A DNA stretch of 64,000 nucleotides from an uncultured Tateyamaria sp. (GTDB lineage: Bacteria; Pseudomonadota; Alphaproteobacteria; Rhodobacterales; Rhodobacteraceae). The notes beneath the pieces are model-generated. The model was not told the origin of the DNA and ran no database searches. It saw only the letters and a list, made by a program, of their open reading frames with translations. The stretch lies in contig NZ_CANLVZ010000003.1 in assembly GCF_947494755.1 (NCBI RefSeq), positions 1-64,000 of the forward strand, written 5' to 3'. This document shows, one piece after another, positions 28,222 to 36,644 of the stretch; position 1 is the first letter of the stretch; every line of letters begins with the position of its first letter. The position numbers and the translations under genes are program-made.

Positions 28222-29041
28222 GCAGCAACTCGTTGATCGACGTTTTGGAACGTGTCCGCGCATCGACCTTTTTCACGATGACCGCGCAGTAAAGGTTCAC
28301 ACCGTTCTTGGATGGCATGGATCCGGCCACAACCACCGATCCCGCCGGTACTTCACCATAGGTGAACTCGCCCGTCTCGCGGTCCACGATCTTGGTCGAC
28401 TGGCCGATGAACACGCCCATACCCAGCACAGACCCCTCACGCACGATGCAGCCCTCAACGACTTCCGATCGCGCCCCGATAAAACAGTTGTCTTCGATAA
28501 TGGTTGGCCCCGCCTGCATCGGCTCAAGCACGCCGCCAATGCCCACACCACCGGACAAATGTACGTTCTTGCCGATCTGGGCGCAGGACCCGACCGTGGC
28601 CCACGTGTCGACCATCGTGCCCTCATCCACGTAAGCGCCAAGGTTGACAAAGGACGGCATCAGCACGACGCCCGGCGCGATGAAGGCCGACTTGCGCACA
28701 ACACAATTCGGGACTGCGCGAAAGCCCGCGCCTTTCCACTGATCGTCGCCCCAGCCCTTGAACTTGCTGTCAACCTTGTCCCACCAGCCGCCGGCCTGAG
28801 GGCCACCATCCTGACGCTCCATATCCTTGATGCGGAACCCCAGCAGGACCGCCTTCTTGGCCCATTGGTTCACATGCCAGTCACCGCTGTCCTGACGCTC
28901 GGCGACGCGCAGCTTGCCACTGTCCAGCGCGTTCAGCGTATCCTCGATGGCGTCACGGGTTTCGCCTGTGGTCGCGGGCGTGATCGTGTCGCGCGCCTCC
29001 CAGGCTGCCTCAATCGCGGTTTCAAGCTGTGCGTTCGACAT
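28214..29041 (-). CDS. dapD: 2,3,4,5-tetrahydropyridine-2,6-dicarboxylate N-succinyltransferase
   Basis: A 275-aa enzyme of the diaminopimelate/lysine pathway that succinylates tetrahydrodipicolinate using succinyl-CoA. The C-terminal two thirds show hexapeptide repeats of the left-handed beta-helix ([55 protein letters not shown]). The N-terminal helical domain ([15 protein letters not shown]-like) is complete. It trimerises in the cytoplasm. It forms an operon with the hypothetical gene at 27874-28221 and is divergent from the LOG gene. Confidence 0.95.
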   Translation of the reverse strand: MSNAQLETAIEAAWEARDTITPATTGETRDAIEDTLNALDSGKLRVAERQDSGDWHVNQWAKKAVLLGFRIKDMERQDGGPQAGGWWDKVDSKFKGWGDDQWKGAGFRAVPNCVVRKSAFIAPGVVLMPSFVNLGAYVDEGTMVDTWATVGSCAQIGKNVHLSGGVGIGGVLEPMQAGPTIIEDNCFIGARSEVVEGCIVREGSVLGMGVFIGQSTKIVDRETGEFTYGEVPAGSVVVAGSMPSKNGVNLYCAVIVKKVDARTRSKTSINELLRD

Positions 29042-29166
29042 GCGGAATCCCTCCAGAAATGGTCGCCGCGCTTAGACAACAATCAACCGCGCCATGCAAT
29101 CACATCTGGGCAAGGCGGGCAGGCCACGCTACCCCTTGTCCCAAGCCTTGAAAGGACCATGATCAG

Positions 29167-30009
29167 ATGAAAGACGACCGCCAAAGCCCCTTCCGCGATG
29201 CGCACACAGACCGCAAAGCCGCCGAAGGAGTACCGGACACGCCCCAAACCCGCTCGCCCGCCTATGGATTGGCGTTCGCAGATGATGAGTTCATGTGCCG
29301 CGATGAATTGCGCCCTGTGCGCTTGCAGCTCGAACTGCTCAAACCCGAAATGCTGATGAACGAGGCAGGCATTGAATCGACCATCGTGCTGTTCGGCGGC
29401 GCGCGGATCCCCGACCCCGACCACAAAGATCAGGCGCGCACCAAAACGCTGGCTGACCTGTCGGACTATTATGAAGAGGCGCGGACGTTCTCACGGTTGA
29501 TGACTGAAAAGTCCAAACAAAGCGGAGGCAAACAAAACGTCATCGTCACCGGCGGCGGGCCCGGTGTGATGGAGGCTGGAAATCGCGGGGCCTACGATGC
29601 GAACGGTGCCTCAATCGGGTTGAACATTGTGCTGCCGTTCGAACAGGCCCCGAACGCCTATGTGACGCCGGACTTGTGCTTCAACTTCCACTATTTCGCG
29701 ATCCGCAAGATGCACTTTCTCATGCGCGCGCGGGCCATCTGCGTATTCCCCGGCGGATTCGGCACGCTGGACGAGTTGTTCGAGGCCCTGACATTGATCC
29801 AGACCGGCCGCATGGAACGGGTGCCGTTCCTGCTCTTTGGCAAGGCGTTCTGGAATTCGATCATCAACTGGGACGCGCTGTCTGATGCAGGTACGATTTC
29901 GGCCGATGACCTGGACCTGTTCCGCTTCGTCGACACAGCCCAAGAGGCGATCGACATCATCGACGCATGGGGCCCGACCGACAAACGCGGTGAGGTGCCC
30001 GGGCGTTGA
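29167..30009 (+). CDS. LOG family protein (TIGR00730 Rossmann fold)
   Basis: A 280-aa protein with the family hallmark FPGGFGTLDELFEAL (PGGxGTxxE) at about residue 195-210 and TGGGPGVMEAGNRGAYD at about 120-140. LOG proteins include cytokinin riboside 5'-monophosphate phosphoribohydrolases and other nucleotide 5'-monophosphate nucleosidases; the exact substrate here is unknown. It is longer than the basic 180-220 aa LOG enzymes because of an N-terminal extension of about 70 residues (EFMCRDELRPVRLQLELLKP) that is typical of the longer bacterial subgroup. It is divergent from dapD. Confidence 0.88.
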   Translation: MKDDRQSPFRDAHTDRKAAEGVPDTPQTRSPAYGLAFADDEFMCRDELRPVRLQLELLKPEMLMNEAGIESTIVLFGGARIPDPDHKDQARTKTLADLSDYYEEARTFSRLMTEKSKQSGGKQNVIVTGGGPGVMEAGNRGAYDANGASIGLNIVLPFEQAPNAYVTPDLCFNFHYFAIRKMHFLMRARAICVFPGGFGTLDELFEALTLIQTGRMERVPFLLFGKAFWNSIINWDALSDAGTISADDLDLFRFVDTAQEAIDIIDAWGPTDKRGEVPGR

Positions 30010-30012
30010 TGA

Positions 30013-30222
30013 TCAGGCGGCGACGCTTGGCAGGACGCACACGTCGATGCGGTGGGGCAGAGTTTCCACCATGTCGCCCGCATCTGTTTCGCGGATGGAG
30101 AAACCATAGCCGGCAAGCCGGTGCTTCCATTCGCGGCGCGACAAGGCAATCTCGCGTTCGCGTGTGACAAGGTCCACGATGTGTGCGTGGGCGAATTCGT
30201 CTTGGTTCGTAATAATCGACAT
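30013..30222 (-). CDS. Small conserved hypothetical protein
   Basis: A 69-aa protein starting MSIITNQDEFAHAHIVDLVT, with a helical first half and a C-terminal half with charged and aromatic residues (WKHRLAGYGFSIRETDAGD). I recognise no domain. The chosen ATG at 30222 has AGGAAATGGAGACC-like purine-rich sequence upstream, a good ribosome site. It ends three bases from the LOG stop (convergent). It looks like a genuine small gene given its ribosome site and balanced composition, though function is unknown. Confidence 0.55.
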   Translation of the reverse strand: MSIITNQDEFAHAHIVDLVTREREIALSRREWKHRLAGYGFSIRETDAGDMVETLPHRIDVCVLPSVAA

Positions 30223-30343
30223 GGGTGGTCTCCATTTCCTCATTCCCTGAGGGTCACCCTGTCGTGCCTCCATGGCACCAATCGTTCATGATTTGGAAAT
30301 TGTTGGGGCCAATTGTGGCGCGCTCGGGAACAGTGGCCGCCGC

Positions 30344-31519
30344 TTACCCCAACCCGGCCTCTGCCGCGATCTGCGCACGAGACTTGCGGGCCCGCTCCGT
30401 CGCGGACTTCAACTGCCCGCAGGCCGCCATGATATCCTCGCCCCGCGGCTTGCGGATCGGGCTCGCATAACCCGCCTGGTAGATGATGTCGGCAAAGGCG
30501 CGAATGCGATTGTTGGACGACCGGGTATAAGGCGCACCGGGCCATTCGTTGAACGGGATCAGGTTGATCTTGGCCGGGATGCCGTCGATCAACTTGATCA
30601 GGCGGCGCGCGTCCTCGTCCGTATCATTCACCCCGTTGAGCATTACGTATTCAAAGGTGATCCGTTCAGAATTCGACACCTTGGGATAGGCGCGTAAGGC
30701 CTCAAGCAGCGCCTCGATATTCCAGCGCTTATTGATCGGGACCAGCTTGTCGCGGACCTCGTCCGTGGTGGCGTGAAAAGACACGGCCAACTGGCAGCCA
30801 ATCTCTTCGGCGGTGCGGGCAATCTCGGGGACCACGCCGCTGGTCGATAACGTAATCCGACGGCGCGAAAGCTGAATGCCCTCGGCATCCATCGCAATCT
30901 TCATCGCATCCCGCACGTTCTCGAAATTATAGAGCGGCTCGCCCATGCCCATCAACACGATGTTCGACAGCAAACGCGTTTCATCCTTGGGCGCGCCGGG
31001 TGTAGGCCACTCCTCCAGATCGTCGCGGGCCATCATGACCTGCCCGACGATCTCGGCCGCCGTCAGATTGCGCACCAGCTTTTGGGTGCCGGTGTGGCAG
31101 AACGAACAGGTTAGCGTGCAACCGACCTGGCTCGAGATACACAGCGTGCCGCGCCCCTCTTCGGGAATATAGACAACTTCCACTTCGTGCCCACCGGCGA
31201 TACGCACCAGCCATTTGCGGGTGCCATCTTCGCTGACCTGCTTGGACACGACCTCGGGAATCTCAATCACGAACCGCTCGGCCAGTTCGGCGCGATAAGC
31301 TTTGGAGAGGTTCGTCATGACATCAAAATCACGCACGCCCCATTGGTAAATCCACTGCCAGATCTGCCCGACACGCATCTTGGCCTGCTTTTCCGGCGTG
31401 CCATTGGCGATCAACACATCGCGCATCGCGTCGCGGGTCAGACCGACCAGGTTGACAGGCCCCTCCGGCAGCTTCCGGGGGATCGTCAAAACATCCTGAG
31501 TGATCGGCGCGTCAGCCAT
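30344..31519 (-). CDS. rlmN: 23S rRNA (adenine2503-C2)-methyltransferase / tRNA A37 methyltransferase
   Basis: A 391-aa radical SAM enzyme that methylates C2 of A2503 in 23S rRNA and of A37 in some tRNAs. The 4Fe-4S motif [11 protein letters not shown] is in the sequence [16 protein letters not shown], and the C-terminal Cys-bearing end ([14 protein letters not shown]) provides the second catalytic Cys. The N-terminal domain ([21 protein letters not shown]) is complete. It reads as a single-gene unit. The gap 31520-31650 upstream holds a terminator-like hairpin for the next gene. Confidence 0.95.
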   Translation of the reverse strand: MADAPITQDVLTIPRKLPEGPVNLVGLTRDAMRDVLIANGTPEKQAKMRVGQIWQWIYQWGVRDFDVMTNLSKAYRAELAERFVIEIPEVVSKQVSEDGTRKWLVRIAGGHEVEVVYIPEEGRGTLCISSQVGCTLTCSFCHTGTQKLVRNLTAAEIVGQVMMARDDLEEWPTPGAPKDETRLLSNIVLMGMGEPLYNFENVRDAMKIAMDAEGIQLSRRRITLSTSGVVPEIARTAEEIGCQLAVSFHATTDEVRDKLVPINKRWNIEALLEALRAYPKVSNSERITFEYVMLNGVNDTDEDARRLIKLIDGIPAKINLIPFNEWPGAPYTRSSNNRIRAFADIIYQAGYASPIRKPRGEDIMAACGQLKSATERARKSRAQIAAEAGLG

Positions 31520-31625
31520 GGCAAAGGTCCAGATAGGTAAGGTGATGCGCCCCTATATAGGAAAGGTGCAGGCAAGCACAAAGGGATTCGCCCACACCTT
31601 CCTTTCGCCAAAAATACCTCGGGGT

Positions 31626-31642
31626 CTGGGGCAGCGCCCCAG
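31626..31642 (-). terminator. Hairpin CTGGGGC-AGC-GCCCCAG (repeat copy 1)
   Basis: Seven-bp perfect stem with a three-base loop. On the minus strand it is followed after about 11 bases by TATTTTTGG, so it can end transcription of the gene at 31651-32217. The same unit occurs at 34125-34141. Confidence 0.55.
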
Positions 31643-31650
31643 TCCGACGT

Positions 31651-32217
31651 CTATTCAGCCGCAATCGCCCTGGGTTCCCAGGCGAACGGGGCAAAGGCCG
31701 CATCGGTGGGTGTTTCAAAGACCGCATTGGTGAAATTCGACATAACCTTCTGGGCATAGATCAGGATCGTATCCAGAATTGCACGTTCACCGTATCCAGC
31801 GGCCTCGAACGCAGCGATTGCATCGGCTCCGGGACGGCCATGGCTTTCGCGCAGGGCCAGTGTGAAGGTGCGCAAGGCTTCCAACTTGGCGGGCAACGGA
31901 GTCGCGTCACGCAGAGCGTTCACAATGGCGTCGTCGATCTTTTCCATCTTGGCGATGCCGGTGTGGGCGGGCACACAATAGTGACAGGTGTTGGCGACGT
32001 TGACGGTCATCCAAACCACGGTGCGTTCTTCGGGGCTAAAGGCCGTGCCCTCGATCGCAAGACGGTGCAGCTGCTGGTAGCCTTCAAGCAAGCCGGGGCT
32101 TTCTGCCATCACACCATGCAGACTGGGCAGGCGACCAAAGGCTTTGATAGATTTTTCGAGCAAGGGTTTGGACGCCTCTGGGGCTGTGTCCAATGTGTGT
32201 ACTGTTGTGGTGACCAT
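31651..32217 (-). CDS. Carboxymuconolactone decarboxylase / AhpD-like protein
   Basis: A 188-aa protein of the CMD/AhpD family. The active-site CxxC is in NVANTCHYCVPAHTGIAK at about residue 78-95, with the following His of the proton-relay motif. The family includes AhpD peroxidase partners and other redox proteins. The start at 32217 (MVTTTVHTLD) is chosen because a GGAGA-like site lies upstream; an in-frame extension to 32277 is not supported. It lies upstream of the repeat hairpin and downstream of the ialB-like gene, on the same strand. Confidence 0.85.
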   Translation of the reverse strand: MVTTTVHTLDTAPEASKPLLEKSIKAFGRLPSLHGVMAESPGLLEGYQQLHRLAIEGTAFSPEERTVVWMTVNVANTCHYCVPAHTGIAKMEKIDDAIVNALRDATPLPAKLEALRTFTLALRESHGRPGADAIAAFEAAGYGERAILDTILIYAQKVMSNFTNAVFETPTDAAFAPFAWEPRAIAAE

Positions 32218-32300
32218 GTCGGTCTCCTTTTCGTGTCTGTGGCGTTGTCCGATGAATGATAGGTAATAAGGGACCACCCAGTTCCCAATAGGCTGAAATG

Positions 32301-32332
32301 CAAAAGCGACCGTGCATCACTGCACAGTCGCT
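32301..32332 (-). terminator. Rho-independent terminator after ialB-like gene
   Basis: AGCGACTGTGCA (32321-32332, minus strand) pairs with TGCACGGTCGCT (32305-32316) around a GTGA loop, with one G-U pair. It is followed on the minus strand by a TTTT tract (32302-32305). It is positioned 28-59 bases after the ialB-like stop, so it is a convincing terminator. Confidence 0.75.
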
Positions 32333-32359
32333 CACGCATTTTTGATTTCGAAGGCGGGC

Positions 32360-32902
32360 TTAGCCGCCGCAGCGGCCCTCAGCATCCTCGACCGCTGCGG
32401 TAAAGCCAAGCAGCGAGAACGTGTCCTTGGTCGTTGTGCCGCGGCTCGACACGCCAGTGACGATGGCGTCTGAACCACGCTTCATCGCGGTCACAATCTT
32501 GGCGTCATCCGCGGCGGTCGCAGGCCATGCCCACTCCCCGTCGGTGAACAGCTCGAACTCATTGCCGCTGATGTTGATGTTCACAGTCGACCCGGACCGG
32601 AACGGGTAGCCACCGGTAAAGGCAACCTGCCCCTTGGCTTGGGCACTGGGTCGATAAAAGACCATCAACAGGATTTGGCCACGGGTCGCCGCAACAACGC
32701 GACCCTCGCGGGTGTTCACCGTTTCCTTGGGTGTCGCAACGCCCCAGCATTCGGTCGGGTTGTCTTCGACGAACACGCTCCAGTCGGTTTTGGCGGCCAC
32801 CCGGTTCGTGCTCTGATCCTGAGCAAAGGCCGCACCGGACATAAGCGACAACGCGCCTACAGTGATGGCCATGCCCCGCAATATTCTAGATGTCATTCCC
32901 AT
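32360..32902 (-). CDS. Invasion-associated locus B (IalB) family protein
   Basis: A protein of about 180 aa with a signal peptide (LRGMAITVGALSLMSGAAFA, cleaved before QDQSTN) and the IalB domain: DWSVFVEDNPTECWGVATPK, then LLMVFYRPSAQAKGQVAFTG. Cys residues at the start of the domain and at the very C-terminus (DAEGRCGG) probably form a disulfide. In Bartonella the family is tied to erythrocyte invasion, but free-living alphaproteobacteria carry it widely, so its role here is unknown. The start at 32902 is preceded by GGAGG at the right distance; the frame stays open far upstream but without family sequence. Confidence 0.85.
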   Translation of the reverse strand: MGMTSRILRGMAITVGALSLMSGAAFAQDQSTNRVAAKTDWSVFVEDNPTECWGVATPKETVNTREGRVVAATRGQILLMVFYRPSAQAKGQVAFTGGYPFRSGSTVNINISGNEFELFTDGEWAWPATAADDAKIVTAMKRGSDAIVTGVSSRGTTTKDTFSLLGFTAAVEDAEGRCGG

Positions 32903-33078
32903 AGTCACAGCCTCCAAGCTGTAAGTAACCTCAATACCTGCACCGCCCCAGGGCACGCCATTTTCAGCGCATTCTCTTGCAAGGGCGGCATTTCTTCTCG
33001 ACAAGTGGCACATTAGCGCGAAACGCGCGACGCAGGAAAGATGAATTGGCGAGTTTTCGCGCAACTGTGAGGGAAAAG

Positions 33079-34071
33079 ATGACGCATCCGGCCCATGACG
33101 CTGTAACGCTTGCCGAAATATGGCGTGGACCGTTCCTTGAAAGCGCGCATTTGGGGCACGCGGTGGTCTGCGATGACAGCGGGCAGATCGTGCATGCCTG
33201 GGGCAATCCGGACGCGGTGGTCTTGCCCCGCTCGTCGTCAAAAATGATCCAGGCCCTGCCCCTGATCGAAAGTGGGGCCGCCGCAGCGCACAACCTCACA
33301 CCCGAACATCTCGCGCTGGCCTGCGCCTCGCACCAAGGGGCCACGATCCATTCGGAAAAGGTCGGCGCGTGGATGGACCACCTCGGGCTCGGCGATGATG
33401 ATTTCCGCTGCGGCCCGCAACCCTCTCGGGACGACGATGTGCGCGACGCGATGATCCGCGCGCACGAAACGCCCTGTCGTATTCACAACAACTGCTCGGG
33501 CAAACATGCAGGCTTTCTCACGCTTGCCAAGCACCTCGGCGCGGGCCCTGAATATGTTGACCCGTCTCATCCTGTGCAAACCGCTGCTCTCGAAGCGTTC
33601 GAGCGGATGACCGACGAGACCTCACCGGGGTTCGGCATCGACGGTTGTTCGGCACCGAACCATGCCTGCACCCTGCACGGCATGGCGCGCGCGATGGCCA
33701 AATACGCGATTGCGCCGGATGACAGCCCGCAAGGCCAGTTGCGCAACGCCATGGCCCAGCATCCTGATCTGGTCGCGGGCGAAAGGCGGGCCTGCACCCG
33801 GCTCATCCGCGCGATGGGCGGGCGCGCGGCGATCAAGACGGGGGCCGAAGGGTACTTCATCGCAATTCTGCCGGATCAAAAGCTGGGCGTCGCGCTCAAG
33901 ATCATCGACGGTGCCACCCGCGCCAGCGAGTGCGCGATTGCGCAGATCCTTGTGAAACTCGGCGCACTCGACCCCGACCACCCCGAGGCTTTGGCCTACA
34001 CCAACGGCCCCATCCACAACTTCGCGGGCCTGCACACAGGATACCTGCGGGCCGCACCCACACTGATCTAG
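33079..34071 (+). CDS. Asparaginase (AnsA-type, PF06089 family)
   Basis: A 330-aa enzyme of the bacterial type of L-asparaginase first seen in Rhizobium etli, unrelated to the E. coli enzymes. Conserved segments include VLPRSSSKMIQALPLIESGA (the Ser-Ser-Lys catalytic region), HNNCSGKHAGFLTLAKHLGA and DGCSAPNHACTLHGMARAMA. The start at 33079 has a GAGGG ribosome site; the open frame extends 34 codons upstream without family sequence. It hydrolyses asparagine to aspartate and ammonia. Its stop codon overlaps the first hairpin of the GGCGGA repeat family. Confidence 0.85.
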   Translation: MTHPAHDAVTLAEIWRGPFLESAHLGHAVVCDDSGQIVHAWGNPDAVVLPRSSSKMIQALPLIESGAAAAHNLTPEHLALACASHQGATIHSEKVGAWMDHLGLGDDDFRCGPQPSRDDDVRDAMIRAHETPCRIHNNCSGKHAGFLTLAKHLGAGPEYVDPSHPVQTAALEAFERMTDETSPGFGIDGCSAPNHACTLHGMARAMAKYAIAPDDSPQGQLRNAMAQHPDLVAGERRACTRLIRAMGGRAAIKTGAEGYFIAILPDQKLGVALKIIDGATRASECAIAQILVKLGALDPDHPEALAYTNGPIHNFAGLHTGYLRAAPTLI

Positions 34072-34089
34072 GCGGACAACATGTCCGCC
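34071..34089. repeat. GGCGGA-type palindromic unit, copy 1
   Basis: GGCGGACA (34071-34078), ACA loop, TGTCCGCC (34082-34089), followed by TTAC. It starts at the last base of the asparaginase stop. It belongs to a family of four units described at 49487, 49528 and 51183. Confidence 0.6.
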
Positions 34090-34124
34090 TTACACATTTC
34101 TTTTGTCCGAAAATACGGCGGGGT

Positions 34125-34141
34125 CTGGGGCAGCGCCCCAG
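34125..34141 (-). terminator. Hairpin CTGGGGC-AGC-GCCCCAG (repeat copy 2)
   Basis: Identical stem and loop to 31626-31642, with conserved flanks (AAAATAC before, GTC after). On the minus strand it directly follows the serB stop and is followed by TATTTTCGG, so it probably ends serB transcription. Confidence 0.6.
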
Positions 34142-35020
34142 TCATCCCTCAATGAATTCGGACCGTGCATAGCCCTGCAAAAACAGCAGCGCCGTCAAAT
34201 CCCCAAAATTCACCCGGACATCACATTGCGCCGCGACACTCGGCTTGGCATGCAGCGCAACCCCCATTCCCGCGCGATGCAACATGCCCAGATCATTGGC
34301 ACCGTCCCCAACAGCCAAAACATCCGAAGCGCCAAGACCCAAACGGGCTGTAATCTCCTCCAGCGCATCAACCTTGGCCTGCTGTCCAAGGATCGGCCTT
34401 CCGACCTCACCCGTCAAAACGCCGTCCGAAGACAGCAGCGTATTGGCGCGGTTCTCATCAAAGCCCAACTCCGCCGCGACTGCGGATGTAAACGCCGTGA
34501 ACCCACCCGAGACGAGGGCGGCATAGGCTCCTCCCGCCTTCATCGTGGCCAACAAGGTCGCCCCACCCGGCGTCATGGTAATGCGGTCGCGCAAAACCTC
34601 CGCAATCACGCTTTCAGGCAAACCTGCCAGCAACCCGACACGCTCGACAATAGCCGCTTCAAAGTCCAGCTCGCCATTCATGGCCCGAGCGGTGATGTCC
34701 TTTACCCTGTCGCCGACACCGGCCACGTCCGCCAGTTCATCGATACACTCTTGCTGGATCATGGTGCTGTCCATATCGGCAATCAGCATCCGCTTGCGTC
34801 GCCCCTCAAAGGGCAGCACGACCAGATCGACACCATGCTCCCGCACGTCGCTCCAAACGTCCCATCGATTGTCGGAGATTGCGGGCAAGGTGAATGCGGC
34901 GGCCTCATCAACCGCCAACCATTGCACATCCCCCCCGCCCCACGCGTTGCGCAACGCGTCCACCATCGCAGGATTCAGCGACGGGCGGGCAGGGTTCGTC
35001 AAAAGCGTACACACAAACAT
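34142..35020 (-). CDS. serB: Phosphoserine phosphatase SerB
   Basis: A 292-aa HAD-family phosphatase of the last step of serine synthesis. The catalytic motif I is LIADMDSTMIQQECIDELAD at about residues 80-100, motif II is ALVSGGFTAF, and motif III/IV is VLAVGDGANDLGMLHRAGMG. The N-terminal ACT-like part of about 70 residues is typical of alphaproteobacterial SerB. The start at 35020 (MFVCTLLT) fits the family. Its upstream region now abuts the left end of an integrated element; in the ancestral state it was probably divergent from serC. Confidence 0.94.
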   Translation of the reverse strand: MFVCTLLTNPARPSLNPAMVDALRNAWGGGDVQWLAVDEAAAFTLPAISDNRWDVWSDVREHGVDLVVLPFEGRRKRMLIADMDSTMIQQECIDELADVAGVGDRVKDITARAMNGELDFEAAIVERVGLLAGLPESVIAEVLRDRITMTPGGATLLATMKAGGAYAALVSGGFTAFTSAVAAELGFDENRANTLLSSDGVLTGEVGRPILGQQAKVDALEEITARLGLGASDVLAVGDGANDLGMLHRAGMGVALHAKPSVAAQCDVRVNFGDLTALLFLQGYARSEFIEG

Positions 35021-35114
35021 GGGCAAGTTTCCGAAAGGCGACGGGCATGTCGCAAATAAATCAACAAGCGGCGCTATAGCCCTCAAACGCGGCTTGCACC
35101 ACCCCGCGCGGCAG

Positions 35115-35153
35115 CGTACGTCCGGCGGCGGGACACCCTTCCCCAACGAAGGG
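35115..35153 (+). repeat. attL: left copy of 39-bp direct repeat
   Basis: This 39-bp segment is repeated at 48279-48317 in the same orientation with two mismatches (positions 35119 and 35129). The last 24 bases (35130-35153, beginning GGGACACCCT) are identical. The right copy is part of the serC leader. Here the copy lies 95 bp from serB and 67 bp from the integrase stop, in opposite orientation to serB. I read it as the host-side attachment junction left by site-specific integration. Confidence 0.82.
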
Positions 35154-35212
35154 TCCAATTCATTGCTATATTTCCTTTTATTTACAGATACTTGATCGAA
35201 AGCTGCTTTCGT

Positions 35213-35233
35213 CTTGTGTCTATTTTGTGCCAA
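35213..35233 (+). repeat. Candidate integrase arm site, left
   Basis: The 21-bp sequence starts CTTGTGTC and ends TTTGTGCCAA; it is 19/21 identical, in the same orientation, to 48167-48187. It overlaps the end of the integrase gene, 59 bp inside the core repeat. Paired subterminal repeats of this kind are common arm-binding sites of tyrosine integrases. Confidence 0.5.
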
Positions 35234-36185
35234 AAAGCACATCTGTGACGGTCGGATCATCCATCGCGTGCGCATAGAATTTCATAACTGTTCCAACGTC
35301 TTTCCAACCACCACGTACCGCGACAGTCTTTGGGTCTATCCCGGCCTGCAGCATCGAAGTTGCAAATCCGTGGCGGCAACAGTGGGGCGAGAGCTTTTCG
35401 ATGCCCGCTCGCTCGATGACGTTGTTCCAGACCTGCCCCACGCTTTCGCCAGAGGCATACTGAAACACCAAACTGTCAGGTTTACGGTTTGAAGGAATGT
35501 TCGCCAATGCCGCGATGACTGGCGGCGACAGGTGCGCAATGCGTTGGTCATCGATTTTGGTTTGATTGATCACGGCCTTCTTCTGAAACAGCTCAACGTC
35601 ACCCCAAGTTAAAGCACATGCCTCACCACGTCGCGCTCCCGTGCCAAACATAAACAGGCACAGCGCAGCCAAGTGATGTAGCTCATCTTGTACCGCTTGC
35701 TGCGCGAAAGCTTCTACCCACCCCCGTGTTGCAGGGGTCTTTCTCTTGGCTTTGACCTTGAACCGTTTAACCCTGATCCGTGCGCACCATTCCAAATCCG
35801 CTGCGTAGTTGATGATCGCTTGCGCCGGTACTATGCCTTGACGGTTCAAAGTGGCATTGGCCGCGCCAGGATACAATTTGCGGGCCATTTGGCGGATAGC
35901 CTCGCCGTTGATCTTTGGGACAAGCGTGTCCTTCCAATAGTCCTCAACGCGATCAAGAAACCGGTCGTCACGCGCTGCCTGCCTATAAGCAATTGCGGCT
36001 TGGGCAAACGTCAGCGTTGCGCCCGGTCCATCAAGATGACTTTGCCACGCTTTTGTTTCGATTTCTGCTGCGATCCTCTCTGCGATCCTCTTGTCCGCTG
36101 TTCCCGTAGGGCCTCGTAGTCGCCTACCGGCAACTGTGCCTCTGTAGCTATAGAGCTTGTTCCGTTTGAAGACTTTGAGCGGCAT
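35220..36185 (-). CDS. Tyrosine recombinase / phage-type integrase
   Basis: A 321-aa integrase. An N-terminal arm-type segment (MPLKVFKRNKLYSYRGTVAG) is followed by a SAM-like core-binding domain and the catalytic domain. Visible catalytic residues are Arg in FGTGARRGEACAL, His-x-x-Arg in HCCRHGFATSML, and Trp/His near KDVGTVMKFYAHAM with the Tyr in that same segment. It lies at the end of the element with its 3' end 67 bp from attL, the usual orientation. Upstream, the HTH gene at 36011-36355 overlaps its first 175 bases in another frame. The start at 36185 is the first family-like Met. It would catalyse integration and, with an excisionase, excision. Confidence 0.9.
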   Translation of the reverse strand: MPLKVFKRNKLYSYRGTVAGRRLRGPTGTADKRIAERIAAEIETKAWQSHLDGPGATLTFAQAAIAYRQAARDDRFLDRVEDYWKDTLVPKINGEAIRQMARKLYPGAANATLNRQGIVPAQAIINYAADLEWCARIRVKRFKVKAKRKTPATRGWVEAFAQQAVQDELHHLAALCLFMFGTGARRGEACALTWGDVELFQKKAVINQTKIDDQRIAHLSPPVIAALANIPSNRKPDSLVFQYASGESVGQVWNNVIERAGIEKLSPHCCRHGFATSMLQAGIDPKTVAVRGGWKDVGTVMKFYAHAMDDPTVTDVLFGTK

Positions 36186-36355
36186 TCCATCGCCTCCATA
36201 AACGTGACCACATGATGATCCAACATAATGACTTTCTGACCAATTTTGCAAAAGCATCCGAGTTCGCGGACAGTGTCCGACACGAATCGTGGAGAAGCGG
36301 TAAGACGCTTCGCGAGGGCACGCGGCGTCGTATGTGATGGCAAAATATCACTCAT
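36011..36355 (-). CDS. Small HTH protein overlapping the integrase start
   Basis: A 114-aa protein whose first 60 residues (MSDILPSHTTPRALAKRLTA, then FVSDTVRELGCFCKIGQKVI) look like a winged HTH of the excisionase type; the C-terminal third is basic and low in complexity (QRGSQQKSKQKRGK). Its last 175 bases overlap the beginning of the integrase gene in a different frame. It starts within the last eight bases of the preceding HTH gene, so the three are translationally linked. The coupling supports it as real, but the extended overlap leaves doubt; it could be shorter. Confidence 0.55.
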   Translation of the reverse strand: MSDILPSHTTPRALAKRLTASPRFVSDTVRELGCFCKIGQKVIMLDHHVVTFMEAMECRSKSSNGTSSIATEAQLPVGDYEALREQRTRGSQRGSQQKSKQKRGKVILMDRAQR

Positions 36356-36554
36356 TTTCCGGCACCTCGACCTGGCATGGCTCGACCATGTTCCGTGCGA
36401 TGTATTCATGAATAGCGTTCTGAGGCAGAAGGAAATTTGCCCCATTTCTCAAGAACCTAATGCTTCTCGTCGAGATCAATTTCCTGATCCGCTTCTCTGG
36501 CCAACCTGTCTCAGCTGCCAATTGTCTAGGGGTAAGCAGGGTACATTCGTTCAT
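36348..36554 (-). CDS. Small HTH protein, excisionase-like
   Basis: A 68-aa protein with one helix-turn-helix: LLTPRQLAAETGWPEKRIRK, followed by ISTRSIRFLRNGANFLLPQN, the usual pattern of AlpA/Xis-like DNA-binding proteins. It would act as a recombination directionality factor or a regulator of the integrase. It is the first gene of the minus-strand unit that ends with the integrase and is divergent from the XRE gene across an intergenic region of 90 bp. Confidence 0.75.
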   Translation of the reverse strand: MNECTLLTPRQLAAETGWPEKRIRKLISTRSIRFLRNGANFLLPQNAIHEYIARNMVEPCQVEVPENE

Positions 36555-36628
36555 AGTTCTTTCCTCTTGATCAAATAGTAGTATGATTAGACAGAACGCG
36601 TCACATTAGGTTACGTTAGTCCAAATAT

Positions 36629-36641
36629 GGGAACATTTGTC
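36629..36641. promoter_or_regulatory. Imperfect palindrome in the element's control region
   Basis: GGAACATTTGTCC is a near-palindromic 13-mer just before the proposed XRE start. It lies in the divergent region between the excisionase-like gene and the XRE gene, the right place for a repressor operator. Support is modest. Confidence 0.3.
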
Positions 36642-36644
36642 CGC

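Noticed and set aside
35115-35153. A shared regulatory leader of serB and serC
   Set aside because: The same hairpin sequence stands before both genes, which at first suggested joint control. The copy near serB is in the reverse orientation to serB, and an integrase lies next to it, so it is better explained as an attachment site left by integration.
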